The position numbers and the translations under genes were made by a program. Shown one piece after another: positions 1 through 6,992 of a DNA stretch of 16,308 bases. The DNA comes from Ferroplasmaceae archaeon UBA567 (GTDB lineage: Archaea; Thermoplasmatota; Thermoplasmata; Thermoplasmatales; Thermoplasmataceae). Location of the stretch: the NCBI GenBank assembly GCA_002505185.1, contig DAUP01000105.1, positions 17,429 through 33,736 of the forward strand. Direction: 5' to 3'. Numbering within the stretch: the stretch's first letter is position 1; every line of letters begins with the position of its first letter. The notes beneath the pieces were generated by a model. It was not told the DNA's origin, ran no database searches, and worked only from the letters and a program-made list of their open reading frames with translations.

Positions 1-252
1 CAGTCCATGTACCTGGCCGGATACCTTGCAGGCAAAAAGGCTTCTGAAAAGGGAATAAAATCTGCTATACTTGATACAGGAAGATATAAATTCATCCATG
101 GAGGAAGACTGGCTGCAGCGTTAAAAGGAATAGTGGATTCAGGGATTGAAATACCAGCTGAGGAGAGTGTTTTCCCTGACGAATCAAGAATAAATGGAAA
201 ACACCTTAAGCACAAGGTAGATATTTCGAAATACGTTAAAAAAGGTGAATAA
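1..252 (+). CDS. rpl18: 50S ribosomal protein L18 (archaeal L18/eukaryotic L5 type), 3' part only
   Basis: This is the C-terminal 83 residues of ribosomal protein L18, which binds 5S rRNA in the large subunit. The reading frame is open from the first base, so the gene begins upstream of the window and no start is visible; the ATG at base 7 is internal. Visible family features are the segment YLAGYLAGKKA, then AILDTGRYKFIHGGRLAAALKG, the conserved stretch of archaeal L18 near GxxxxxxGxRxxAALKG, and the end pattern ESRINGKHL. The TAA stop is followed after 2 nt by the rps5 ATG, and the gene's tail carries a GGTG ribosome binding site for rps5. Identification follows from sequence and from the conserved order L18-S5-L30-L15-SecY. 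Confidence 0.93.
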   Translation, partial: QSMYLAGYLAGKKASEKGIKSAILDTGRYKFIHGGRLAAALKGIVDSGIEIPAEESVFPDESRINGKHLKHKVDISKYVKKGE

Positions 253-254
253 AT

Positions 255-920
255 ATGGATGAAGAATGGATTCCCAAAACAGAATTAGGAAGACTTGTTG
301 CAAACAACGAGATTAACAGTATAGGGGAGGCCCTGCATACAAAACTTCCTCTGCAGGAGTACCAGATAGTTGATTATCTTATTCCTGATTTGCAGGATGA
401 AGTAATAAACATAGAAAGAGCACAGAGAATGACCGATTCCGGAAGGAGAATGAACTATTCCATTACTGCAGTTGTGGGCAACGGAAACGGATACATAGGC
501 ATAGGCAGAGGCAAAGCTAAAGAGGCTGCGCCCGCAATAAGGAAGGCCATAAACAACGCTAAAACCAATATTATAGAAATCAAAAGAGGATGCGGTTCAT
601 GGGAATGTGGATGTGGAAGGCCACATTCTCTTCCATTTGAGATCATTGGAAAATCTGGTTCAGTTGTAGTTAAATTAAAGCCAGCGCCCCAGGGGGTTGG
701 TCTTGCAGTCGGAGATGTCGTGAAAATCATACTTAAAATGGCTGGAATAGAAGATGCATGGGGATTTGCATCAGGTCATACAAAAACAACCGTAAATTAT
801 GCTCTGGCGACATTTGATGCACTTAAGAAAACTATTTCCATGAAGATGAACTCAAAGATCAATCTGACAACACCCATATATGTAGGAGGGATAGAACATG
901 ATAGCAATAATAAGGATTAG
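255..920 (+). CDS. rps5: 30S ribosomal protein S5
   Basis: Ribosomal protein S5 of the small subunit (221 residues), which helps shape the mRNA entry region and decoding fidelity. The N-terminal archaeal extension (WIPKTELGRLV) is followed by the double-stranded-RNA-binding-like S5 domain with GNGNGYIGIGRGKAKE near residues 75-90. Next come the archaeal/eukaryotic signature GCGSWECGCGRPHS at about 112-125 and the C-terminal S5 domain with PAPQGVGLAVGD and the AGIEDAWG motif. A GGTG at 244-247 sits 7 nt before the ATG and supports this start. It overlaps rpl30 by 23 bp. Length and motifs are normal for archaeal S5. Confidence 0.96.
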   Translation: MDEEWIPKTELGRLVANNEINSIGEALHTKLPLQEYQIVDYLIPDLQDEVINIERAQRMTDSGRRMNYSITAVVGNGNGYIGIGRGKAKEAAPAIRKAINNAKTNIIEIKRGCGSWECGCGRPHSLPFEIIGKSGSVVVKLKPAPQGVGLAVGDVVKIILKMAGIEDAWGFASGHTKTTVNYALATFDALKKTISMKMNSKINLTTPIYVGGIEHDSNNKD

Positions 921-1392
921 AGGGAGCACTGGCATAAAACCATTCGCTGAAAAAACAGCTGAATTACTGAATCTTAACAGGATAAACCATATGGTTCTTT
1001 TTCCGGAATCCGATAGCATAAACGGTATGCTGAGCAGGGTCAAAGATTATGTGACATGGGGAGAGATTGACACAGAGACCTTAGAGCTCCTACTTAAGGA
1101 TAGGGTTTTATTGAAGGGGAGAAAGAAACTAACAGAGGATTACATAAAGTCATTAGGTTATTCTTCCATTAGCGAACTTGCAACGGCATTATCCGAAAAT
1201 AAGATAAAAATTAAGGATTTGGAGGATGTAAAACCGGTAATAAGGCTTAACCCGCCAAAGGGTGGCTATGAGGCGATTCAAAAACCCTTCCACCAGAAGG
1301 GATCTGCAGGTTACAGGGGAAGCAAGATTAATAACCTGATAAGGCGTATGATTGTTCCGGGGGTAGATTTAAATGGTAAGGACAAAAACTAA
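898..1392 (+). CDS. rpl30: 50S ribosomal protein L30 (archaeal long form)
   Basis: Large-subunit protein L30 in the longer archaeal form (164 residues, against about 60 in bacteria). The N-terminus IAIIRIRGSTGIKP is the typical first strand and helix of L30/L7. The downstream DYVTWGEID and LNPPKGGYE segments match the archaeal C-terminal extension. The start lies 23 bp inside rps5 and is preceded by the strong ribosome binding site GGAGGG (885-890) with a 7-nt spacer, which decides the start. The 3' end overlaps rpl15 by 20 bp, so it is probably translationally coupled on both sides. Confidence 0.95.
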   Translation: MIAIIRIRGSTGIKPFAEKTAELLNLNRINHMVLFPESDSINGMLSRVKDYVTWGEIDTETLELLLKDRVLLKGRKKLTEDYIKSLGYSSISELATALSENKIKIKDLEDVKPVIRLNPPKGGYEAIQKPFHQKGSAGYRGSKINNLIRRMIVPGVDLNGKDKN

Positions 1393-1780
1393 GAAATTGA
1401 GGGGAGGCCATTATGGCAGAGGCATGAAATCCGGTAGAGGAAAAGGAAAGAGAGGAGGCAGTGGTATGGCTGGACTCGGTGGCCACAGGAAAATTTGGCT
1501 AATCCTTCACGATAAGGAACATTATGGCGTTCATGGATTTACAAGCCATTCAATGACATATGAAAACCCCATAACACTCAATCAACTTAATGATAAGTAT
1601 GAGGATTTGAAAGCGAACGGATATGTTGAAAAGGGCATAATAGATTTGGAAAGTGCTGGATATACAAAATTACTGGCAAGTGGTAACTTTGAAGTTAAAT
1701 GTAAAATTAAGATTCCAAAGGCTACCGAAAAAACTATTAAGAAGCTTTCCAATTATGGTATCACGATAGAAAATGACTGA
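1373..1780 (+). CDS. rpl15: 50S ribosomal protein L15
   Basis: Large-subunit protein L15 (archaeal L15/eukaryotic L27a type, 135 residues). The basic glycine-rich N-terminus that threads into rRNA is clear: KKLRGGHYGRGMKSGRGKGKRGGSG, given here as a pattern over residues 7-31, followed by AGLGGHRK. The C-terminal globular part contains KEHYGVHGFTSHS and the ITLNQL segment. It starts 20 bp inside rpl30, with a G-rich stretch GGGGGT about 7 nt upstream. Its TGA stop overlaps the secY start by 8 bp. Nothing is unusual apart from the compressed spacing. Confidence 0.95.
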   Translation: MVRTKTKKLRGGHYGRGMKSGRGKGKRGGSGMAGLGGHRKIWLILHDKEHYGVHGFTSHSMTYENPITLNQLNDKYEDLKANGYVEKGIIDLESAGYTKLLASGNFEVKCKIKIPKATEKTIKKLSNYGITIEND

Positions 1781-3533
1781 GATTCAAAGAAATAGGGGAG
1801 TTGCCATTCCTGTAATATTCATATTCGCCCTTTATATTACAGTATTTTATTACTTTTCTCACTATACTGGACTAAAATTATTTATACTGGGCCTGTTATC
1901 ATCCCCGCTTTTTATTATAGCATATTTGTTATTGAGCTACAAAGGTCCGAAGAAGAGCAAGCTATACGGTTTAGAAAATTTTACGGCCAAACTTCCTGCA
2001 ATTAAGAAGGCAAAGGGCCATGTCCCTTTCAAATACAAATTAATGTGGACTGCCGTGGTTGTATTGATATACTTTGCATTAACAAATATTTACATATATG
2101 GACTAAACACATCAAAGACTGTGGATGTTTTTGCCTCATTCAGGGCAATATTCGCAGGTGCATCAGGATCATTGATGGATCTTGGCATAGGCCCAATAGT
2201 TACAGCGAGTATAGTAATGCAGCTGTTTGCAGGAGCAAAAATATTCAACCTGGATTTAAGTGACTCAAGTGACAAGGCCATTTACCAGGGTTTCCAGAAA
2301 CTTCTGGTCATAATAATGATATTTGTTGAGGCCATACCTCAGGCTTTCGGATTCCTTGTTCCGGATTCAACACTTGTATCAAATATAGCACATGTTGTCC
2401 CAGGATACGGAGAATTTCTGGCTCAATCAATAATTATACTGCAATTATTCTTCGGTTCATATCTCGTATTCCTCATGGATGAGGTTGTATCAAAGTATGG
2501 AATCGGTTCTGGAATTTCACTGTTCATAGCGGCAGGAGTATCGCAGCAATTATTTACAGGAACATTTAACTGGATACCAACCACGATAACATCGCCACTG
2601 TCTCTTTCAAATCCTCCTGCAGGAGCAATACCCAAAGCACTGTACCTTTTCATGAATGCACCAGGATCATACCTGACAAATGCTGGAATGGAACAGATAC
2701 TGTTTGCCCAGCCAAATCCTATGATAGCTCTTATTGGAACATTGCTTATATTCTTTATAGTGGCCTATTTCCAGAGCAGTAAGATAGAGTTGCCCATAGC
2801 ACATGAACGTGTGAGGGGTGCAAGAGGCAGATATCCCCTGCAGCTATTATACGCATCAAATATACCAGTTATACTGGCAACGGCACTACTTGCAAACATA
2901 TCCATGTGGACTCTATTATTCTGGCATAGTCCGGTACTGAGTAAGATTCCTATACTGGGTCACAGCCATCTGCTGGGTTCATACCCCAGTGCAGCCCAGA
3001 TCTCCTCTCTTGGGATATCTTCTACAACTCCCACCGGAGGTCTAGCGTTTTATCTCTATACACCCAATGGGTTATCTGACTGGCTATTCCCCATATTGCA
3101 ACCATCGGTATCCCAAAGTGTGTTATTGGGCCATACATCTTTAGAGGAATTAATACATATCGTTGTATTTATGGCGTTTATTGTTGGATTCAGTATTTTG
3201 TTTGCAAAGTTCTGGATTGAGACAACAAATATGGGTGCCGATGCCGTGGCAAAGCAGATACGTTCAAGCGGCATGCAGATTCCTGGATTCAGAAGAGACC
3301 CACGTATAATGGCTAAGGTACTGAGCAAGTACATACCGGCTATAACCATTTTCAGTGGCGCCATAGTAGGAATACTTGCAGGGGGAGCAGATCTTATAGG
3401 TACGGTTGGTGATACAAGCGGAACCGGATTGTTACTTGCAGTAGGAATTGTAATCCAATTCTATGAAGCGATGGGGAGAGAGCAGCTAATGGAAATGCAT
3501 CCCCTGATAAGGCAGTTCTTTAGTGGTGGATAA
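1773..3533 (+). CDS. secY: Protein translocase subunit SecY with N-terminal two-helix extension
   Basis: Channel-forming subunit of the Sec translocon (586 residues) in the cytoplasmic membrane. Archaeal SecY is usually about 430-490 residues. The SecY core begins near residue 67 (LENFTAKLPAIKK, HVPFKYKLMWT). It continues with the plug region LGIGPIVTASIVMQL (137-151), KYGIGSGISLFIAAGVSQ (241-258), the cytoplasmic ERVRGARGRYP loop (345-354) and the C-terminal loop with RSSGMQIPGFR (497-507). Ahead of the core lie two extra hydrophobic segments, about residues 10-28 and 34-56. The loops after helices 5 (262-316) and 7 (384-458) are much longer than in Methanocaldococcus SecY; both should face outside. 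The start overlaps rpl15 by 8 bp. No nearer ATG precedes the core, so the extension appears genuine. Confidence 0.96.
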   Translation: MTEIQRNRGVAIPVIFIFALYITVFYYFSHYTGLKLFILGLLSSPLFIIAYLLLSYKGPKKSKLYGLENFTAKLPAIKKAKGHVPFKYKLMWTAVVVLIYFALTNIYIYGLNTSKTVDVFASFRAIFAGASGSLMDLGIGPIVTASIVMQLFAGAKIFNLDLSDSSDKAIYQGFQKLLVIIMIFVEAIPQAFGFLVPDSTLVSNIAHVVPGYGEFLAQSIIILQLFFGSYLVFLMDEVVSKYGIGSGISLFIAAGVSQQLFTGTFNWIPTTITSPLSLSNPPAGAIPKALYLFMNAPGSYLTNAGMEQILFAQPNPMIALIGTLLIFFIVAYFQSSKIELPIAHERVRGARGRYPLQLLYASNIPVILATALLANISMWTLLFWHSPVLSKIPILGHSHLLGSYPSAAQISSLGISSTTPTGGLAFYLYTPNGLSDWLFPILQPSVSQSVLLGHTSLEELIHIVVFMAFIVGFSILFAKFWIETTNMGADAVAKQIRSSGMQIPGFRRDPRIMAKVLSKYIPAITIFSGAIVGILAGGADLIGTVGDTSGTGLLLAVGIVIQFYEAMGREQLMEMHPLIRQFFSGG

Positions 3534-3535
3534 AC

Positions 3536-4078
3536 ATGAGAGCAGTAATTTCAGGAATACCTGGGGTAGGAAAATCTACTATACTGACTATGGTTTCAAA
3601 GAAATCCCAGTATGAAATAATCAATTTTGGATCACTTATGTTCGATATGGCAAAGGAGCTTGACCTGGTTAAAACCAGAGACGATATCCGGAAGCTCGAA
3701 GTGGACACACAGAGAAATCTTCAGAAAGCGACATCGAATAAACTGGGGAAAATGGATAATATAATCATAGATACACATATGTCAATAAAGTCTCCAGCAG
3801 GTTATCTCCCCGGGCTTCCTGCATGGGTACTCACTGAACTTATGGTATCTTCCTATTTTCTCATAGAATCAACTCCCGAGGAAATAATGCGCCGTCGTGA
3901 GAATGATCCTACTCGAAGCAGGGATGAGGATACACTTAAGGACATAGATGAGCACCAGCAGGTAAACAGGTACTATGCAGTTGCCTACTCTGTATATTCC
4001 GGTGCCACAATAAAGTATATATACAATCCTGACAATCATCCAGAGATAGCAGCAGAGAATATATTAATGGGGTTATAA
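3536..4078 (+). CDS. adkA: Adenylate kinase, archaeal AdkA type
   Basis: Adenylate kinase (ATP + AMP to 2 ADP), 180 residues. It belongs to the archaeal AdkA family typically encoded next to secY, not to the bacterial Adk family. The P-loop is GIPGVGKST at residues 7-15. The nucleotide-binding region contains INFGSLMFD, and DTHMSIKSPAGYLPGLP at about 83-99 is the archaeal AMP-binding stretch. RRRENDPTRSRDED in the lid region carries the arginines expected to contact phosphates. It starts 2 nt after the secY TAA with GGTG upstream (within the secY end), and it is followed 1 nt later by the DUF106 gene. Position and length match the conserved archaeal gene cluster. Confidence 0.94.
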   Translation: MRAVISGIPGVGKSTILTMVSKKSQYEIINFGSLMFDMAKELDLVKTRDDIRKLEVDTQRNLQKATSNKLGKMDNIIIDTHMSIKSPAGYLPGLPAWVLTELMVSSYFLIESTPEEIMRRRENDPTRSRDEDTLKDIDEHQQVNRYYAVAYSVYSGATIKYIYNPDNHPEIAAENILMGL

Positions 4079-4079
4079 G

Positions 4080-4769
4080 ATGCAGCAGACAAACAATAGA
4101 CCGGCACAGAATCCACAGATGACCAAATTCATGATGATAGAGTTCATCTTCATGTTTGCAGGTCTCGGATTAATATTCATTATCAGTGATCCCAAGATCA
4201 GGAATCCACTGGGGCACTATTTAAACTATGTTTTTATGCCCCTACTGGGCTTTAATTACCAGCTTCCGATTCTCACCCTGATGTTGACCGGGATCATACT
4301 TGGCCTTATATCTTCCATACCAAGGTACTTTTTCACCGACTGGCTTAAGATGGGCAAAACACAGCTGATCAGCAAGGCATATTCAAAAGCCATGAGGGAA
4401 GCATACAGGTCTGGAGATCGGGCAAGGCAGCAGAAATTACAGAAACTTTCCATGCAGAGGCAGATGGACCAGGCAGCACTTTCAATGAACACCATGAAGC
4501 CTCTTATGGTAACCGAGATATTCTTCTTTCTAATATTCATATGGCTATATGTCTTTATGTTGACTATCCATTACCAGTATGTTTCAATGCCATGGGATTT
4601 AAATCTTAACATAGTTACTACAAAATTATATATCATGCCATTATGGATGGCTCTGTACACACTTGGCAACCTGGCTGTAGGGTATTTTGTAACCATGATT
4701 ATGAAGTATGTGGACTTTACATATAAAATACGTAAATTGGATGATGATAATGCAGTGCGTTCCATATGA
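4080..4769 (+). CDS. DUF106 (EMC3/TMCO1-like) membrane protein, Oxa1 superfamily
   Basis: A 229-residue integral membrane protein of the DUF106/TMCO1-EMC3 group, which belongs to the Oxa1/YidC insertase superfamily and is thought to assist membrane protein insertion. Hydrophobic segments lie near residues 17-36, 62-80, 142-162 and 186-208. Between segments two and three is a charged, Gln/Arg/Lys-rich cytoplasmic helical hairpin (about 88-135, with SKAYSKAMREA and RARQQKLQKLSMQRQMDQA). This is the characteristic layout of archaeal YidC-like proteins. Its place right after secY and adkA fits the usual archaeal cluster and a role beside the translocon. Its TGA overlaps the cmk ATG (ATGA). The insertase role is known for the family and inferred here. 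Confidence 0.88.
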   Translation: MQQTNNRPAQNPQMTKFMMIEFIFMFAGLGLIFIISDPKIRNPLGHYLNYVFMPLLGFNYQLPILTLMLTGIILGLISSIPRYFFTDWLKMGKTQLISKAYSKAMREAYRSGDRARQQKLQKLSMQRQMDQAALSMNTMKPLMVTEIFFFLIFIWLYVFMLTIHYQYVSMPWDLNLNIVTTKLYIMPLWMALYTLGNLAVGYFVTMIMKYVDFTYKIRKLDDDNAVRSI

Positions 4770-5287
4770 TATTCACAATTAGTGGGGAGTCAGGATCAGG
4801 CAAAACGACTGTGGGGAATTTATTAGCCTCTAGGTTGAACTATAAATTTTTTTCCGGAGGATATTTTTTCAGACAAAAGGCAGAAGAATACAATATGGAT
4901 CTTATTGAATTCAGTGCCTATGCAGAAAAACACCCGGAAATAGATAGACAGGAAGATGACATGATTGTTGATTTTATGAGAAAAAATGACAATATAGTGC
5001 TTGAATCACGATTGTCCGGCCTTATGGCATATAAAAATAACATAAATTCCATAAAAATATATCTTAATACAAGTTTAGCCACAAGAATTGACAGATTATC
5101 CAGCAGAGATAAAAATACGGAGCCAAAACAGGTTATTTCCCGGGCAAGATCTGAATTCTTGAGGTATATGATGTTCTACGGAATGGATTACAGGGTTTTT
5201 ACATACTATGACTATATAATCGATACTGATTTTACCTCCCCTGAAAATATTGTTGAAAATATAATAAAGCTTTATCAAAAATTATGA
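4766..5287 (+). CDS. cmk: Cytidylate kinase, archaeal type
   Basis: (d)CMP kinase, 173 residues, making CDP/dCDP from CMP/dCMP with ATP. The P-loop GESGSGKTT is at residues 7-15. FSGGYFFRQKAEE (29-41) corresponds to the family segment S-x-G-x-x-F/I-R that binds the nucleoside monophosphate. The motif VLESRLSG (78-85) is typical of archaeal CMK, followed by arginines in RIDRLSSRD and the lid. It begins in an ATGA overlap with the upstream DUF106 gene, so it is probably coupled to it. In many other archaea L34e precedes and L14e follows this gene; both are absent here. A 48-nt gap separates it from truB. Confidence 0.93.
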   Translation: MIFTISGESGSGKTTVGNLLASRLNYKFFSGGYFFRQKAEEYNMDLIEFSAYAEKHPEIDRQEDDMIVDFMRKNDNIVLESRLSGLMAYKNNINSIKIYLNTSLATRIDRLSSRDKNTEPKQVISRARSEFLRYMMFYGMDYRVFTYYDYIIDTDFTSPENIVENIIKLYQKL

Positions 5288-5302
5288 CATTGCAAAAACA
5301 AA

Positions 5303-5312
5303 GGTTAAAATC
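5303..5312 (+). promoter_or_regulatory. Possible TATA element before truB
   Basis: The 48-nt gap between cmk and truB contains GGTTAAAATC, centred about 28 nt upstream of the truB ATG. No clear ribosome binding site precedes that ATG, so a leaderless transcript starting at the ATG is possible. This is the only real gap in the operon before truB. The element is short and the genome is AT-rich, so the call is weak. Confidence 0.3.
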
Positions 5313-5335
5313 AGATTTATGATAGACCATAAACT

Positions 5336-6391
5336 ATGTATGCTTCAAATTCAGATCAGAAGGAAATAAACGGTTTTATTGTGATAGATAAGCCGAAGGG
5401 ACCAACAAGCCACCAGATAGATGCATGGGTCCGGGAAATAACAGGAGAAAAAAGGGTGGGCCATATTGGCACTTTAGATCCTAATGTTTCGGGAGTCCTG
5501 GTAATGGCCCTGGGAAAGGGAACGAAACTTATAGATATAGTACACGAAAAGCCAAAGGAATATATCTCAGTTATGCGGCTTTATTCTCCTGCAGATTCGG
5601 ATACAATAATGAATGTATTTAAGGAATTCACCGGAAGGATTTATCAACTTCCACCTGTAAGGTCTGCTGTATCCAGGCAGGTAAGGGAAAGGACAATATA
5701 TAAGATGGATGTCATGGAAATAAATGACAAACTGATACTCTTTAAGGTTAAGTGTGAGTCAGGTACCTATATAAGGACTCTATGCACGGACATGGGTTAT
5801 GTAATCGGCACTGGTGCACAGATGGCAGATTTGAGAAGGCTTTCCACAGGAGATTTTAATGAATCACATATACACACATTGCAGGAACTGAGCGATTCCA
5901 TGATTCTAAAAAAACATGGAGACACATCCAGGTTTGACAGTTTATTGATACCCATGGACTTTGTCTTCGCCAATGAACCAAAGGTTATAGTTAAAAATAC
6001 CGCAATAAAAAATATAATAAATGGTTCAGATATATATCCTGCCGGGATCAAGGCTCTGGTAGGCAATATACAGAAGGGACGCCGTGTTGCCATATATACA
6101 GATAACAACGATCTACTGGCTTACGGCACAATGCTTGTTGATAAATTGAACGATCTCAAGGCAGTGGATCTTGATGGAATATTGAGTGATAAATATGGAG
6201 AAAATAACGTGGTACGGAAAAGTAATAAACAGAAAAATATACCTGTACAAAAACCTGGAAAAAAACTACATGAACATATTCGAGAGCCTGCGGGAAGGAA
6301 TAATACCGGAAACGGAAAACACATGTTCAGAAAAAATCCCGGATTTAAGGGAACTCCTTCTAAAATTCGAAAAGGAAAGAATAAATTCTGA
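5336..6391 (+). CDS. truB: tRNA/rRNA pseudouridine synthase, TruB/Cbf5 family
   Basis: Archaeal Cbf5-type pseudouridine synthase (351 residues), the catalytic subunit of H/ACA ribonucleoprotein particles, also able to act on U55 of tRNA. The N-terminal motif FIVIDKPKGPTSHQ (14-27) leads to the catalytic motif GHIGTLDPNVSG (42-53) with Asp48 as the expected nucleophile. The stretch YQLPPVRSAVSRQ (103-115), the SGTYIRTLCTDMG motif (142-154) and a C-terminal PUA domain (about 214-280, GNIQKGRRVAIYT) complete the family layout. Residues 287-351 form a lysine/arginine-, asparagine- and glycine-rich tail not typical of archaeal Cbf5. This tail is encoded by DNA that in another frame encodes the start of nop5. 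The tail may be a read-through product of a lost stop codon. Confidence 0.92.
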   Translation: MYASNSDQKEINGFIVIDKPKGPTSHQIDAWVREITGEKRVGHIGTLDPNVSGVLVMALGKGTKLIDIVHEKPKEYISVMRLYSPADSDTIMNVFKEFTGRIYQLPPVRSAVSRQVRERTIYKMDVMEINDKLILFKVKCESGTYIRTLCTDMGYVIGTGAQMADLRRLSTGDFNESHIHTLQELSDSMILKKHGDTSRFDSLLIPMDFVFANEPKVIVKNTAIKNIINGSDIYPAGIKALVGNIQKGRRVAIYTDNNDLLAYGTMLVDKLNDLKAVDLDGILSDKYGENNVVRKSNKQKNIPVQKPGKKLHEHIREPAGRNNTGNGKHMFRKNPGFKGTPSKIRKGKNKF

Positions 6392-6992
6392 ATTTTCCCA
6401 TGACCAGTATATTATAAAAATGTACTCCGTTAAGAAGGAACTGGAAGAAATTATAAATCTTTATCTGGAAAAACTGGTTTCAATATACACACTCCTGGAT
6501 ATAAAGTACAGCAATGATCCATGCATGTATTTCTTCAAGCTCAAGAATGCGGGTTTGCATGATATTGATAATGCGGCAGCAGAAATGGGAAGCAGAATGT
6601 GTAAATTCTGGGAATATCTTAATAGCTATCTAGGGAATGAGATAGGAAAATATATGCCAAATACCGTATCATTAATAGGGAGTACTCTTGCGCTGGACTT
6701 TCTGCTTAAGGCGGGAAGCCTTGAAAACCTTGTGAAATATCCTTCCAGCACACTCCAGATACTGGGAGCAGAAAAGGCTTTTTTCAACCATATGAGAAAG
6801 GGAACGCCACCACCCAAGCATGGAATTTTATTTAACTATCCGGGGCTTTCAGCACTACCTCCAAAACAGAGGGGAAAAGTGGCGAGAACCATAGCAAATA
6901 AAATGGCAATTACACTAAAAATGGATTATTTTAATACCCGTGGGAATTTAGATGGAATGATTGCTGAAATTAAAAAGAGAATGATTGTTTAA
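6195..6992 (+). CDS. nop5: Short Nop5 (NOP56/58-family) C/D-box RNP core protein
   Basis: Member of the Nop56/58/Prp31 family, which in archaea bridges L7Ae and fibrillarin in box C/D particles for 2'-O-methylation of rRNA and tRNA. The NOP domain is clear: YMPNTVSLIGSTLALDFL, then AGSLENLVKYPSSTLQILGAEKAFF (about 173-197) and the RNA-binding stretch GTPPPKHGILF. KQRGKVARTIANKMAI follows. At 265 residues it is far shorter than the usual 370-430. The coiled coil is reduced and the C-terminal KK-rich tail is missing. I chose ATG 6195 (GAGTGAT 4 nt upstream); GTG 6186 is an alternative. The N-terminal part (MEKITWYGKVINRKIY) resembles the fibrillarin-binding domain, which argues that it is coding despite lying inside truB. 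Confidence 0.85.
   Translation: MEKITWYGKVINRKIYLYKNLEKNYMNIFESLREGIIPETENTCSEKIPDLRELLLKFEKERINSEFSHDQYIIKMYSVKKELEEIINLYLEKLVSIYTLLDIKYSNDPCMYFFKLKNAGLHDIDNAAAEMGSRMCKFWEYLNSYLGNEIGKYMPNTVSLIGSTLALDFLLKAGSLENLVKYPSSTLQILGAEKAFFNHMRKGTPPPKHGILFNYPGLSALPPKQRGKVARTIANKMAITLKMDYFNTRGNLDGMIAEIKKRMIV

Noticed and set aside
455..730. Minus-strand ORF of 91 codons opposite rps5
   Set aside because: It is antisense to the strongly conserved S5 domain, has no recognisable protein features and no ribosome binding site; a shadow of rps5.
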